This document shows positions 18,726-28,230 of a stretch of 64,000 nucleotides of DNA, in pieces. Position 1 is the stretch's first letter; every line of letters starts with the position of its first letter. Source of the DNA: an uncultured Acetobacteraceae bacterium (lineage in GTDB: Bacteria > Pseudomonadota > Alphaproteobacteria > Acetobacterales > Acetobacteraceae); contig CALTUD010000005.1 in assembly GCA_943912335.1 (NCBI GenBank), positions 81,916-145,915 on the forward strand, read 5' to 3'. The notes under the pieces are model-generated. The model was given only the letters and a program-made list of their open reading frames with translations. It was not told the DNA's origin and did not search any database. The translations under genes were made by a program, and so were the position numbers.

Positions 18726-19640
18726 ATGCCCGGTTCCACCACCAAGCCGCGGTTCGTCCTCAAGGTTGCATCGCCGTTCCGCATGCTGCGATTGGGGCTT
18801 CGCGATCTGCCGATCCGCACCCGGACCATCGTGCTCCTGCTCGCCTGCGTCGGCATCGTCGCGACGGGGTGGGAAACGCCCTCCATGGTGCAGCTGCCGA
18901 TCCTGTTGGCGGCGGCGGGCTGCGTGACATCCCTGCACGCCCGCGTTTTCCGCGTTCTGGGCGGCCGGCTTTCCGCCCGGATGGCGAAGCGCCAGCGCGA
19001 CGAGGCGCTTCGGCGCCGTTTCCAGAGCCTTTGCGCCATCGGAGACTTCCCGCAGCGGCAGGAACGCGTGTCCGATCTGGTCGTGTTCATCGCCGCCAAG
19101 GCCGGCTGCTCCTGCAACGAGCAGAAGCAACTCGCCGTGGCATCGACCCTGCACCGGATCGGTCTGGTGTCGCTCCCGCCTTGCGGCGCGCAGAGCCGGA
19201 AGGCGGTATCGCGCCGGGCCGCCGACATGGCCGCGCGTCTGCTGGCCGGCAACACGCATCTCGACCGTCTGGCGATCGAGATGGCGAGCTGCCACGGGGA
19301 AAGCTGGGACGGCAGCGGCGAGGCGTTCGGTCTGGCCGGTGAAACGATCCCGTTCTCGGCCCGGCTGTTGCACGTGGCGCTGGCGCTGGACGCGCTGCTG
19401 CCGCGAACCGGAAATCTCCCCCTTCGGGCCGATCTGCTGCGGATCGCCACGCGCCTGGAGGCGGAGGGCGGCCGCACGCTCGATCCGACGCTGGCCGGCT
19501 TGTCCCTTCTGCACATCGACGCGCTGGACGGTCTGCTCCAGTCGCATTTCGGCCGGCACAGCCTGTGCAGTGCAGCGCTGCCAGGATGGCCGCAGCGGGA
19601 GCCGAGCTACGCGGTCGGTGCCGCTCTCACCACGGCTTGA
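18726..19640 (+). CDS. Membrane-anchored protein with a degenerate HD-GYP domain
   Basis: The 304-residue protein has two adjacent hydrophobic segments (about 33-49 and 54-70) and a C-terminal domain resembling HD-GYP cyclic-di-GMP phosphodiesterases: CHGESWDGSG, then GLAGETIPFSARLLHVALALDAL. The HD dyad appears as HR (LHRIG, 143-144) and GYP is replaced (GSGEAFGL), so hydrolysis is unlikely. It may act as a binding or scaffold protein. A TTG at 18717 with GGAG four bases upstream is an alternative start. The function is not known; it stands alone, upstream of an ABC exporter gene. Confidence 0.7.
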   Translation: MPGSTTKPRFVLKVASPFRMLRLGLRDLPIRTRTIVLLLACVGIVATGWETPSMVQLPILLAAAGCVTSLHARVFRVLGGRLSARMAKRQRDEALRRRFQSLCAIGDFPQRQERVSDLVVFIAAKAGCSCNEQKQLAVASTLHRIGLVSLPPCGAQSRKAVSRRAADMAARLLAGNTHLDRLAIEMASCHGESWDGSGEAFGLAGETIPFSARLLHVALALDALLPRTGNLPLRADLLRIATRLEAEGGRTLDPTLAGLSLLHIDALDGLLQSHFGRHSLCSAALPGWPQREPSYAVGAALTTA

Positions 19641-19723
19641 CCCGCAACGCGGGGGATCGCCCTCGACGGCGATCCGCCCGGTTTGCTAAACGCGCTCCCC
19701 CATGATCTGAACAGGAGCGCCGC

Positions 19724-21565
19724 ATGGCACCCGTATCCGCCCGCACGCGGCGGAGCGGCCGCGCCGTCTTCATCGCGGTGCTGTCCTTTCTGTTCGCGCA
19801 CTGGCGACGCAGGCCCGCCCTTGTCGGCGTGGTGGCCGGCGGCATGGCGCTCGCCACGCTGACCGATGTTCTGACGCCGATCCTGTCCGGCCGTCTGGTG
19901 GACGACGTGACGCGCCTGCCGCCCGGTCTGCTGGGAACCGGCGAAGCCGCCCGCCCGCCAGAGGCGCTGGCGGCGCTGCACGACGCGCTGCGGATGCTGG
20001 GCGGGCTCGCCGCTCTGGGCGTGTGCTCCGTGCTCGGCCGACGCATCGGCTTCATCGGCATCACGCGGCTCACCGTGCGGATCATGAGCGACATCGCCCG
20101 CTCCGCCTTCGCACGCGTGCAGCGTTTCTCCGCCGATTGGCACGCCAACAATTTCGCCGGCTCCACCGTGCGTCGCGTCACGCGCGGCATGTGGGCGGTG
20201 GACCAGCTCGACGACACGCTGCTGCTGATGCTGCTGCCGAGCCTGCTGGTGCTGGTCGGAACCACCGTGGTGCTGTCGTTCCGCTGGCCGGTGATGGGGC
20301 TGATCCTGGGCGTGGGCTCGGTCGCCTTCGCCGCCCTGTCGATCGGCATGACCTTGTTCTACGTGGCGCCGTCCGCGCGTCTGGCGAACCAGTGGGACAC
20401 GCGCGTCGGCGCGTCGCTGGCGGATTCCGTCACCTGCAACGCGGTGGTGAAGGCGTTCGGGGCGGAAAGCCGCGAGGATGCGCGTCTCGACCGCGTGCTG
20501 CACCGCTGGGCCAGCCGCACCACGCGCACCTGGCTGCGCGGCACCGATAGCGGAAACCTGCAGAACTTCGCGCTGACGCTGCTGCGTCTGACGCTGATCG
20601 CCGCCGTGCTGTTTCTGTGGTGGCGCGGCCGGGCCGGTGCCGGCGACGTCGCCTACGTTTTGACCATGATGTTCCTGGTGCAGGGCTACCTGCGCGATAT
20701 CGGCCAGCAGATCAGCACGGTGCAGCGCTCGGTGAACGAGATGGAGGAACTGGTCGCGCTCTACGACCAGCCGCTCGGCGTGCAGGACCGGCCCGGCGCC
20801 GCCACGATCCGGATCGAGCGCGGCCAGATCCGCTTCGAGCATGTGCGCTTCCGTTACGCCGGCCAGCCGCGCCCGCTCTACGACGATCTCGACCTGCTGA
20901 TCCCGGCCGGGTCTCGCGTCGGTCTGGTCGGGCCGTCCGGCTCCGGCAAGACCACGCTGACCAAGCTGCTGCAACGCCTCTACGATGTGACCGGTGGCCG
21001 CATCCTGATCGACGGGCAGGACATCGCCGCCGTGACTCAGGAAAGCCTGCGCTCGCAGATCGCGCTTGTGCCGCAGGAGCCGGTGCTGTTCCACCGCTCG
21101 CTCGCCGAGAACATCGCCTATGGCCGTCCCGGTGCGTCCCTGCCGGAGATCCGCGAGGCGGCGCGCCTGGCCAACGCGCTCGATTTCGTCGAGCGCCTGC
21201 CGGGCGGGTTCAACACGCTGGTCGGCGAGCGCGGCGTGAAGCTGTCCGGCGGCGAGCGCCAGCGCATCGCCATCGCCCGCGCCTTCCTGGCCGATGCGCG
21301 CGTGCTGATCCTGGACGAAGCGACATCGAGCCTGGATTCCGAATCAGAGGCGCTCGTGCAGGAGGCGATGGGGCGGCTGATGCAGAACCGCACCGTGATC
21401 GTGATCGCGCACCGCCTGTCGACCGTGGTCTCCCTGGACCGCATCCTGGTGTTCGAGCACGGGCAACTGGTCGAGGACGGGTCGCATGACGCGCTGCTGG
21501 AGCGGGCCGACGGGCTGTATCGCCGGCTCTACGACCGGCAGTCGCTGGGGCTGGCGGCGGAATAA
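19724..21565 (+). CDS. ABC exporter half-transporter (fused membrane and ATPase domains)
   Basis: A 613-residue protein with the transmembrane domain at about 15-330 and the nucleotide-binding domain at about 365-600. The ATPase part has Walker A GPSGSGKTT, the signature LSGGERQRIAIARAF, Walker B VLILDEATSSLDSESE and a switch His in AHRLSTV. Such half-transporters work as homodimers and export lipids, peptides or drugs. The substrate is not predictable from sequence or neighbours. The gene appears to be a single transcription unit. Confidence 0.93.
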   Translation: MAPVSARTRRSGRAVFIAVLSFLFAHWRRRPALVGVVAGGMALATLTDVLTPILSGRLVDDVTRLPPGLLGTGEAARPPEALAALHDALRMLGGLAALGVCSVLGRRIGFIGITRLTVRIMSDIARSAFARVQRFSADWHANNFAGSTVRRVTRGMWAVDQLDDTLLLMLLPSLLVLVGTTVVLSFRWPVMGLILGVGSVAFAALSIGMTLFYVAPSARLANQWDTRVGASLADSVTCNAVVKAFGAESREDARLDRVLHRWASRTTRTWLRGTDSGNLQNFALTLLRLTLIAAVLFLWWRGRAGAGDVAYVLTMMFLVQGYLRDIGQQISTVQRSVNEMEELVALYDQPLGVQDRPGAATIRIERGQIRFEHVRFRYAGQPRPLYDDLDLLIPAGSRVGLVGPSGSGKTTLTKLLQRLYDVTGGRILIDGQDIAAVTQESLRSQIALVPQEPVLFHRSLAENIAYGRPGASLPEIREAARLANALDFVERLPGGFNTLVGERGVKLSGGERQRIAIARAFLADARVLILDEATSSLDSESEALVQEAMGRLMQNRTVIVIAHRLSTVVSLDRILVFEHGQLVEDGSHDALLERADGLYRRLYDRQSLGLAAE

Positions 21566-21609
21566 ACGCGGGGCGGTCGAGCGTCCTGTTTCGCGCCGCG
21601 CCGATCGCG

Positions 21610-22461
21610 TCAGGCAGGAGCGGAAGCGGCCCATGCGGCCAGGGTGAGCAGGCCGGGATGGCGTTTCCGGAGCGCCGGGATATCCGCGGCGAACCCGTCC
21701 CGCGCGATCCATTCGAACATGAGCCGGAAATCCTCCGGCAGCTTCGCGCGCAGCATGCCGGGGATGTCGAAGGCGGGCGCGGGGCGCAGGCCGGCGCGGC
21801 GCAGCGTGCGCGCCGCATCCTGCCAGGTCAGCGCATCTCCGGCGATCTCCAGCTCCCGGCCGGTGTAGCTTTCGGGCTGCTCGAACGCTTCCGCCGCGAA
21901 CCAGCCGACATCGCGCGCCGACGCCATCTGCATGGGCCGACCGTCGGCGAGATAGCTCTTCATCATCGATAGCATCGAGGCGCGGAAGACGACGGTCCGG
22001 AAATTCTCCATGAAGGCCGCCGGCCTCAGGATGGTCGCATTCAGGCCCAGGCCGGCGATATGACGCTCGATCGCGCGCTTGCTTTCGAAATGCGGCACGC
22101 TGCTGTTCCGCTCCACGCCGGCTGCGGAGCATTGCACGAAGTGACGCACGCCGGCTTCGGCCGCGAGCGTCGCCAGCCGCTTGCCCTGCCGCTCCTCGCC
22201 CGCCGGTCCCTGCTTCATTGGCGTCTGCACCGCCAGCACGCCGTGGGCCCAGGAGAGCGCGGCGCGCAGCGATGCGTCGTCGTCCAGATCGCCGATGACG
22301 AGTTCGACGCCCTGGGCCGCGAGCGCCTTCGCTCGGGGCGCATCGGCGTTGCGGACCAGCGCGCGCAGCCGCCAGCGCCTGGGTCGTCGAAGCAGTTCGG
22401 CCAGCGTCGCGCCGCCCTGGTTGCCGGTCGCTCCGGTGATGAGCAGGATCTGATGAGGCAT
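21610..22461 (-). CDS. NmrA-like NAD(P)-binding oxidoreductase
   Basis: A 283-residue atypical short-chain dehydrogenase fold with the dinucleotide-binding GATGNQGG near the N-terminus and a middle segment VRHFVQCSAAGVERNSSVPHFESKRAIERHI. Proteins of this type either reduce small quinone-like substrates or act as redox sensors. The start at 22461 gives the canonical beta-strand MPHQILLITGATG. A LysR regulator gene is divergent 93 bases away, a typical regulator-target arrangement, so this gene is probably its target. Confidence 0.88.
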   Translation of the reverse strand: MPHQILLITGATGNQGGATLAELLRRPRRWRLRALVRNADAPRAKALAAQGVELVIGDLDDDASLRAALSWAHGVLAVQTPMKQGPAGEERQGKRLATLAAEAGVRHFVQCSAAGVERNSSVPHFESKRAIERHIAGLGLNATILRPAAFMENFRTVVFRASMLSMMKSYLADGRPMQMASARDVGWFAAEAFEQPESYTGRELEIAGDALTWQDAARTLRRAGLRPAPAFDIPGMLRAKLPEDFRLMFEWIARDGFAADIPALRKRHPGLLTLAAWAASAPA

Positions 22462-22554
22462 GGTCTTTCTCCGCTGCCCGACGCTAGGCGGTCGCGGATT
22501 GGCGAACCAGCAGCGCTGGAATAGACAGACCGTTCGCAAATCCGGAACGGTCCG

Positions 22555-23493
22555 ATGCAGCTGGACGATCTTCGCGTGTTCCTCCGCATCGTCGATGGCG
22601 GCGGTCTGTCGAAAGCCGCGAACCTCGCCGGCGTGCCGAAATCCTCGTTGAGCCGGGCGCTTTCCCGGTTGGAAAGCGAGACGGCGCTGCGCCTGTTCGA
22701 GCGCGGCGGACGTGACCTCCGGCTGAGCGAGGCGGGCCGGCTGTTGTTGCCGCATGCGCGTCGCATTCTCGACGATGTGGCGGAAGCCGGCGCCGCGCTG
22801 GACGGGATGAACGGCGCGCCGCGCGGCACGCTGCGGATCAACGCCGCGATGACCTATGCGCTGGGCATGATCGCACCGATGCTGCCGGGCTTCATCGCCC
22901 GCTATCCCGAGCTGCGCGTGGTGCTGGAAACCGAGAACCGCGTGGTCGACATGATGCGCGAGGAGGTGGACGTCGCGATCCGCATCGGCGCCCTGCCGGA
23001 TTCCGATCTGATCGCGCGCAAGCTCGGCCGGATCGAACTCTGGCCTTGCGCAAGCCCCGATTATCTGGCCCGGCGCGGCCTGCCCGAAACCCCGGCCGAT
23101 CTGTCCGGCCACACGCTGTTCGGGTGGCAGGACCGGCCGGGCGAATGGCGGTTCGTCGACGGCGCCGGCATCGCCCACGTCGCGCCGGTTCCGGCCGGCA
23201 CGGTCGTGCCCGAACCGGCGGTCCTGCAGGTCCTGCTGGCGGGCGGGGCCGGGATCGGGCGGCTGCCGGATTTCCTCGCCCGGCCTTCCGTGGCGCAGGG
23301 AACGCTTTGCCGACTGCTGCCGGCCTATCGCGCCGAGCACGTCGAGGCGCACGCCGTGTTCCCGTCGCACCGGAGCCTGTCCGCCAAGGTGCGGCTGTTC
23401 GTCGACGCCCTCGTGGCGTTTCTCCGGGACGGAGCGTCTCAGCCGGATCGAGACGTCGTCGGCGAAGCCGGGATCAGCACGCCCGCAGCGTGA
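22555..23493 (+). CDS. LysR-family transcriptional regulator
   Basis: A 312-residue protein with an N-terminal winged helix-turn-helix (MQLDDLRVFLRIVDGGGLSKAANLAGVPKS...) and a periplasmic-binding-protein-like effector domain from about residue 90. It probably controls the divergent NmrA-like gene and itself from the shared 93-base gap. The effector is unknown. The 3' end overlaps the convergent phosphoesterase gene by 20 bases. Confidence 0.92.
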   Translation: MQLDDLRVFLRIVDGGGLSKAANLAGVPKSSLSRALSRLESETALRLFERGGRDLRLSEAGRLLLPHARRILDDVAEAGAALDGMNGAPRGTLRINAAMTYALGMIAPMLPGFIARYPELRVVLETENRVVDMMREEVDVAIRIGALPDSDLIARKLGRIELWPCASPDYLARRGLPETPADLSGHTLFGWQDRPGEWRFVDGAGIAHVAPVPAGTVVPEPAVLQVLLAGGAGIGRLPDFLARPSVAQGTLCRLLPAYRAEHVEAHAVFPSHRSLSAKVRLFVDALVAFLRDGASQPDRDVVGEAGISTPAA

Positions 23494-24595
23494 TCCGGAT
23501 CATCTCCGACGGGCAGCCCAGCCGGAACGCGAAGCCGGGCCAGATGCCGGTGCCGTTGCCGACGATCAGGGTCATCTTGCCGACGCGATAGCGGCCGGAC
23601 ACGTAGCCATCATTGCCGCGCGCCACCATTCGGGCGAGGCCGGGCATCATGCCGCCATGGGTGTGTCCGGAAAGCTGGAGCGCCACGCCGCGGGCGGCCC
23701 GGCGTTTGGCATGGCCCGGCTGGTGGTCGAGCAGGATCACCGGAGCGCCGGACGGTGCGCCCGCAAGGGCAGCGTCGAGATCGGGTGGCGTTTGGTCGTG
23801 CCTGCGGGCGGACAGATCGGTGACGCCGGCGATCGTCAAATGGTCGGCGCCGCGCGCGATCGCCACATGCGCGTTGGGCAGCATGCGGAGGCCGAGTCCG
23901 GAAAGATGTCGCATCCAGGCGGCATAATCGAAGAAGTACTCGTGGTTGCCGGGAATGCCGAGCACGCCGTCCGGCGCGCGCAGAGCGTGCAGCGGGGCGA
24001 TGTCCGCGCGCCGCATCGCCACCGAACCGTCGATGAAATCGCCCGTGATCGCGATCAGATCGGCACCGGCACCGTTGGCGCGGGCCACCACCTGTTCGGC
24101 CCAGCGACGGGGAAACAAGCGGCCCAGATGCAGATCCGTCAGATGCAGCACTCTGTAGCCGTCGAAGGCGGGCGCCAGCCCGGCGATGGCGACGACCTTG
24201 TCGCGCACCGGCGGCACGCGCACCGCGTTGCGGACACCCAGCGCGCAGAGGATCGACACCAGCGCGCCCGCACCGAGCCGGACGGACGGCGGAATGCCGC
24301 ACCATGCGCCCTGAACCAGCGACACGATCGCCGCGACGAGTTCCGCGGCCAGCATCAGCAGCGCCAGCATCGGGATCGCCGCAAACCCCCAGTTGAACAG
24401 CAGCACCAGCGGGCGCGGAAATTCGGGCGCGAACACAGAGCCGGAAGAAAGCCGGTTCCACTGGTGGAACTGCGACAGCACGAGCAGCAGCAGCGCCGCC
24501 GGCAGCTTGATCGCGAGCCCGATCGGCAGCGGCCAGAGCCAGAGGAACAGCACCAGCAGAACCGGCAGCAGCGACACCAGACGGAACAGGATCAA
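23474..24595 (-). CDS. Membrane-bound calcineurin-type metallophosphoesterase
   Basis: A 373-residue protein with four to five N-terminal hydrophobic segments (up to about residue 130) and a YkuE-like phosphoesterase domain. All metal-binding motifs are present: LTDLHLG, TGDFIDG, GNHEYF, DHQPGH and SGHTHGG. Homologues cleave phosphoesters of lipids or peptidoglycan precursors such as UDP-diacylglucosamine; the substrate here is open. The likely start is a TTG that overlaps the upstream GNAT stop (TTGA), implying translational coupling. It is the last gene in a long same-strand run starting with the histidine genes. Confidence 0.88.
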   Translation of the reverse strand: MILFRLVSLLPVLLVLFLWLWPLPIGLAIKLPAALLLLVLSQFHQWNRLSSGSVFAPEFPRPLVLLFNWGFAAIPMLALLMLAAELVAAIVSLVQGAWCGIPPSVRLGAGALVSILCALGVRNAVRVPPVRDKVVAIAGLAPAFDGYRVLHLTDLHLGRLFPRRWAEQVVARANGAGADLIAITGDFIDGSVAMRRADIAPLHALRAPDGVLGIPGNHEYFFDYAAWMRHLSGLGLRMLPNAHVAIARGADHLTIAGVTDLSARRHDQTPPDLDAALAGAPSGAPVILLDHQPGHAKRRAARGVALQLSGHTHGGMMPGLARMVARGNDGYVSGRYRVGKMTLIVGNGTGIWPGFAFRLGCPSEMIRITLRAC

Positions 24596-25089
24596 CGCGA
24601 CGGCTCCAGGCCCAAATTGCGCAGCAGGTAGCGCACCTGCTTGTTCGGCGACGGCGTTCCCGTGCCGACCGGCTCGAATCCCATCGCGGCGTGGAACGCG
24701 TCCGAGCCCGGATTGGGCGGGTCCGCATTCACCTCGCACACCACCCGCGCGTGTCCCGCCGCTTCCGCGCGTGCGAACAACGCCGCGTAGAGGCTCCGCG
24801 CCAGACCGCGGCCGCGCGCGTGTCCGGCGACCACCACCCGGTCGACATAAACGAAGCGCCGGTAGCGTTCGCGGAACCAGAGGAAGTTCGGGCTCCGGTA
24901 ATCCGCGTCCTGGTCGAACGCGATCAGCAGCGCGTCCGCTTCGCCGATCCGTGCGGCCATGAAGGCCATGCCGGACAGGCGCGACAGCCCGGCGGCATCC
25001 AGATCGGACAGATGCCCGGCATCTTCCTGGTTGAGCGCCAGCAGCGCCGCGGACGGCGTACCGCCGACCGGCTCGACCGATACGCTCAC
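24592..25089 (-). CDS. GNAT-family N-acetyltransferase
   Basis: A 165-residue protein with the GNAT fold: the acetyl-CoA-binding motif VVVAGHARGRGLARSLY in the middle and a C-terminal strand ending in the GFEPVGTG signature. The substrate is unknown. Its start overlaps the HIT-protein stop by 4 bases and its stop overlaps the phosphoesterase start, placing it in the histidine-HIT-phosphoesterase operon. Confidence 0.88.
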   Translation of the reverse strand: MSVSVEPVGGTPSAALLALNQEDAGHLSDLDAAGLSRLSGMAFMAARIGEADALLIAFDQDADYRSPNFLWFRERYRRFVYVDRVVVAGHARGRGLARSLYAALFARAEAAGHARVVCEVNADPPNPGSDAFHAAMGFEPVGTGTPSPNKQVRYLLRNLGLEPSR

Positions 25090-25472
25090 GCTTCGGCCGG
25101 CGCCACCATGCGGCCGAGCGGCGCCCCGCCGAACAGGTGCACATGGAAATGCGGCACTTCCTGGCCGCCATGCGCGCCCATGTTGGAGAGCAGCCTGTAG
25201 CCCGGCTCATCCAGCCCGAGATCGTGTGCCACCTGACCCACCGCGCGCACGAAGCCGGCGATCGCTTCCGTCGGCGCCTTGGCGGCGAAATCCGCGAACG
25301 ACACGTAGGAACCCTTGGGGATCACCAGCACATGTACGGGCGCCTGCGGGGCGATGTCGTGGAAGGCCAGCGCGTGCTCGTTCTCGAACACCTTCCGGCA
25401 GGGGATCTCGCCGCGCAGGATCCGCGCGAAGATGTTGGCATCGTCGTAATCGCCCTGGCCCGGCACCGGCAT
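25086..25472 (-). CDS. HIT-family nucleotide-binding hydrolase
   Basis: A 128-residue histidine-triad protein of the HINT branch, expected to hydrolyse adenosine phosphoramidates. The catalytic triad reads HFHVHLFGG near the C-terminus and the N-terminal IFARILRGEIPCRKVFE is typical. HINT genes next to hisE are a recurring arrangement in alphaproteobacteria. It begins 3 bases after the hisE stop and overlaps the next gene by 4 bases. Confidence 0.93.
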   Translation of the reverse strand: MPVPGQGDYDDANIFARILRGEIPCRKVFENEHALAFHDIAPQAPVHVLVIPKGSYVSFADFAAKAPTEAIAGFVRAVGQVAHDLGLDEPGYRLLSNMGAHGGQEVPHFHVHLFGGAPLGRMVAPAEA

Positions 25473-25475
25473 GCT

Positions 25476-26096
25476 TCAGTCCTCCTGCACGCGCGACGAG
25501 GCGCGGGATTGTTTCTCCGCGATGCCGCTGGTGCCCTCGCGCCGGTGCAGCTCGCTCCAGATCTCGGAAGGCTGCACGCCCGCATCCACCCACATGACGA
25601 TCAGGTGGTAGAGAACGTCGGCGCTTTCCCCGACCAGCTTGTCGCTGCGTCCGGCGACCGCCTCAATCAGGCACTCCACCGCTTCCTCGCCGAATTTTTG
25701 CGCCACCTTGGCGGTCCCGCGCGACAGGAGGCGAGCGGAATGGGAGATGTTCGGATCGGCGTCGCGTCGCGCGGTCACGACCTCGAACAGCCGGTCCAGC
25801 ACGGCGGCGTTGGCGCCGTCGAGAGTCGCGGTCTGCACCGCAGCGCCGGTCGTGCGCACGGCGCGCCGCACGGTCTTGCTGACCGTGGCGGCCTTCTTGG
25901 CGCCGTTCTTCTTGTTCGCGGTCTTGGGAGCCGCAGCCGATTTCGCGGCCGCGCCCTTGGCGGCCTGCGCCTTCTTGTTCGCGGTCTTCTTGGTCGCCGC
26001 GGCCTTGGGTTCGGTCGCCACCGCCAGCTCCATCTGTTCGGTCCGGTTCCGGGCAGCGGCGGATTTCTTTGCGGCGCGCTTGGGAGGCTTGGACAT
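25476..26096 (-). CDS. hisE: Phosphoribosyl-ATP pyrophosphohydrolase with Lys/Ala-rich N-terminal extension
   Basis: Second step of histidine synthesis: hydrolysis of phosphoribosyl-ATP to phosphoribosyl-AMP. The catalytic part (about residues 95-195) is a normal all-alpha MazG-like HisE, with [17 protein letters not shown] and [14 protein letters not shown] carrying the metal-binding acidic residues. It is preceded by about 90 residues rich in Lys and Ala ([17 protein letters not shown] and similar), so the protein is 206 residues rather than the usual 100-110. The ATG overlaps the hisF stop by one base, supporting this start. The extension resembles histone H1-like tails. Confidence 0.9.
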   Translation of the reverse strand: MSKPPKRAAKKSAAARNRTEQMELAVATEPKAAATKKTANKKAQAAKGAAAKSAAAPKTANKKNGAKKAATVSKTVRRAVRTTGAAVQTATLDGANAAVLDRLFEVVTARRDADPNISHSARLLSRGTAKVAQKFGEEAVECLIEAVAGRSDKLVGESADVLYHLIVMWVDAGVQPSEIWSELHRREGTSGIAEKQSRASSRVQED

Positions 26097-26875
26097 CACA
26101 CGGGATCCTGGCTGGAAGCGGGCGGCCGCACGGGTTGGCCGGCGTCGCGCAACGCCTGCTTGACCTCCGCCACGGTGAACCGCCCGAAATGAAACACGCT
26201 GGCGGCGAGAAGCCCGGTCGCGCCCGCCTCGGCACCTTCCACGAAATGCCGCAGCGCGCCGACGCCGCCCGACGCCACCACCGGCACGCGCACGGTGCCG
26301 CAGACGCGACGGAGCAGATCGAGATCGAAGCCGTTGCCGGTGCCGTCCCGGTCCATGCTGGTGAGCAGGATCTCGCCCGCGCCGCGCTCGGCCATCTCGC
26401 GGCACCAGGAAACCGCGTCGCGGCCGGTGCCGGTGCGGCCGCCATGGGTGAACACCTCCCAGCCGCCCTTGCCGTCGGCGCGCGCGTCCACCGCCACCAC
26501 CACGCATTGCGAGCCGAACTTCTCCGCCGCTTCGGACACCAGCTCGGGACGCGCCACGGCCGACGAGTTCATTGAACACTTGTCGGCGCCGGCCAGAAGC
26601 AGGCGGCGCATGTCGGCGGTGGAGCGTATGCCGCCGCCGACGGTCAGCGGCAGGAAGATGCGCGCCGCCGTGCGTCCCACCACGTCGAGAATGGTGTCGC
26701 GGTTCTCGTGGCTGGCGGTGATGTCGAGAAAGGTGAGCTCGTCGGCGCCGGCGGCGTCATACACCGCCGCCTGTTCCACCGGGTCGCCCGCATCGCGCAG
26801 GGACACGAAATTCACCCCCTTCACCACGCGGCCGTCCTTGACGTCCAGGCAGGGGATCACACGGAGCTTGAGCAT
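26096..26875 (-). CDS. hisF: Imidazole glycerol phosphate synthase, cyclase subunit
   Basis: A (beta/alpha)8-barrel enzyme that, with HisH-derived ammonia, converts PRFAR to imidazole glycerol phosphate and AICAR. The 259-residue protein has [14 protein letters not shown] with the catalytic Asp, [11 protein letters not shown], the second catalytic Asp in [11 protein letters not shown], and the phosphate-binding VVASGGVG. The start shares one base with the hisA stop. It lies in the order hisH-hisA-hisF-hisE, common in proteobacteria. Confidence 0.97.
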   Translation of the reverse strand: MLKLRVIPCLDVKDGRVVKGVNFVSLRDAGDPVEQAAVYDAAGADELTFLDITASHENRDTILDVVGRTAARIFLPLTVGGGIRSTADMRRLLLAGADKCSMNSSAVARPELVSEAAEKFGSQCVVVAVDARADGKGGWEVFTHGGRTGTGRDAVSWCREMAERGAGEILLTSMDRDGTGNGFDLDLLRRVCGTVRVPVVASGGVGALRHFVEGAEAGATGLLAASVFHFGRFTVAEVKQALRDAGQPVRPPASSQDPV

Positions 26876-28230
26876 CAGCCGAGCGCACGCAGCGCATCGC
26901 GCGGGTCAATGCGGCCGTCATACAGCGCACGCCCGACGATCACGCCTTCGATGCCGGGGAAATTGGCCGCTGCCGTCTTCAGTGCGTGCAGATGCTCGAT
27001 CGCGCCGACGCCGCCGGAGGCGACCACGGGCGTCGACAGCCGGGCGGACAGGGCGCAGGTCTGTTCCACGTCGAGCCCGGTCAGCATGCCGTCGCGGGCG
27101 ATCTCGGTGAACACAATCGCCGACACGCCGGCATCCTCCATCCGCAGCGCCAGCTCGCTGGCGGAAAGATCGGAAACCTCCGCCCAGCCTTCGGTCGCCA
27201 CGCGCCCGTCGCGCGCGTCGATGCCGCAGACGATCCGGCCCGGAAAGGCGCGGCAGGCGTCGCGCACCAGATCGGGGTTCTTCACCGCCGCACTGCCCAG
27301 GATGACGCGGGTGATGCCGGCCGACAGCCAGCGCTCAATCGCCGCCATGTCGCGCAGACCGCCGCCGAGCTGCACCGGCACCTCGGCATTGGCGATGATC
27401 GCCTCGATCGCTTCCGCATTCACCGAATGGCCGGCGAAGGCGCCGTTCAGATCCACCACATGCAGCCAGCGGCACCCGGCGGCGACCCAGTTGCGGGCCT
27501 GCGCGCCCGGATCGTCGGAATAGACCGTGGCGTCGTCCATCTCGCCGCGACGCAGACGCACGCAGGCGCCGTCCTTGAGGTCGATCGCCGGATAAAGGGT
27601 GAGGGGCCTCTGGTCGGGCACGGGTTTCTCCGGTTTCGGTCGGGCAGGGCTGCCGGCGGGTGCGGCCTGTTTCGCGGTGGGGGCCGTCTCGGCGCCGCGC
27701 TCCTGCAACAGCTTGGTGAAGAAGAAGCCGCCCACCACCTCGCCGCCGACGCGGGCATAATGCGGATGGGTGCCCCAATGCTGGAAGCCCAGCGTGCGAT
27801 AAAGCCGGATCGCCGCGGTCTGGGTTTCCCGGACGTCGAGATTGAGCACGCGGTAGCCGAGATTGCGGGCGCAGTCCTCGACGGCCTCCACCATCATCCG
27901 CGCCAGACCGTGTCCGCGCGCATAGGGCGCCAGGAAGGAATGCATCAGCGTGGCGGTCATCGCCTGCGCCTCGTTGTTGCGCGGCGGCCGTAACAGCTGG
28001 GTGGCGCCGACGATCACCCCGTCGAGCCGCGCCACGAACAGAGCACGCTCCGGCACCAGCAGGATGCCGCGGAAATACTGCTCCAGGGAGCGCCGTCCGG
28101 GCGACTGCACCCAGCCGAACCCGCCGCCATCCAGGATGGCGGCATCCGTCGCCTCGCAGAGCTGCTCCAACTCGTCGTCGTCGAGCGCGGAAACCCGCTC
28201 TGCCGCCAGGATCGGGGAGTCGCCGCTCAC
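26875..28230 (-). CDS. hisA: GNAT acetyltransferase fused to HisA isomerase
   Basis: A 451-residue two-domain protein. Residues 1-180 form a GNAT acetyltransferase, with the acetyl-CoA motif [11 protein letters not shown] (103-113) and a late RLYRTLGFQ. Residues 181-208 are a Pro/Ala/Lys linker. Residues 209-451 are a full HisA: AIDLKDG with catalytic Asp217, [24 protein letters not shown] and [13 protein letters not shown]. The frame is uninterrupted and I see no start with a ribosome-binding site at the junction. HisA isomerises ProFAR to PRFAR. The GNAT substrate is unknown. The start overlaps the hisH stop by 4 bases. Confidence 0.93.
   Translation of the reverse strand: MSGDSPILAAERVSALDDDELEQLCEATDAAILDGGGFGWVQSPGRRSLEQYFRGILLVPERALFVARLDGVIVGATQLLRPPRNNEAQAMTATLMHSFLAPYARGHGLARMMVEAVEDCARNLGYRVLNLDVRETQTAAIRLYRTLGFQHWGTHPHYARVGGEVVGGFFFTKLLQERGAETAPTAKQAAPAGSPARPKPEKPVPDQRPLTLYPAIDLKDGACVRLRRGEMDDATVYSDDPGAQARNWVAAGCRWLHVVDLNGAFAGHSVNAEAIEAIIANAEVPVQLGGGLRDMAAIERWLSAGITRVILGSAAVKNPDLVRDACRAFPGRIVCGIDARDGRVATEGWAEVSDLSASELALRMEDAGVSAIVFTEIARDGMLTGLDVEQTCALSARLSTPVVASGGVGAIEHLHALKTAAANFPGIEGVIVGRALYDGRIDPRDALRALG

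Noticed and set aside
26875..28230. Sequencing frameshift joining a separate GNAT gene to hisA
   Set aside because: The frame is continuous and a typical low-complexity linker joins two intact domains; no remnant stop or start with a ribosome-binding site is seen at the junction.
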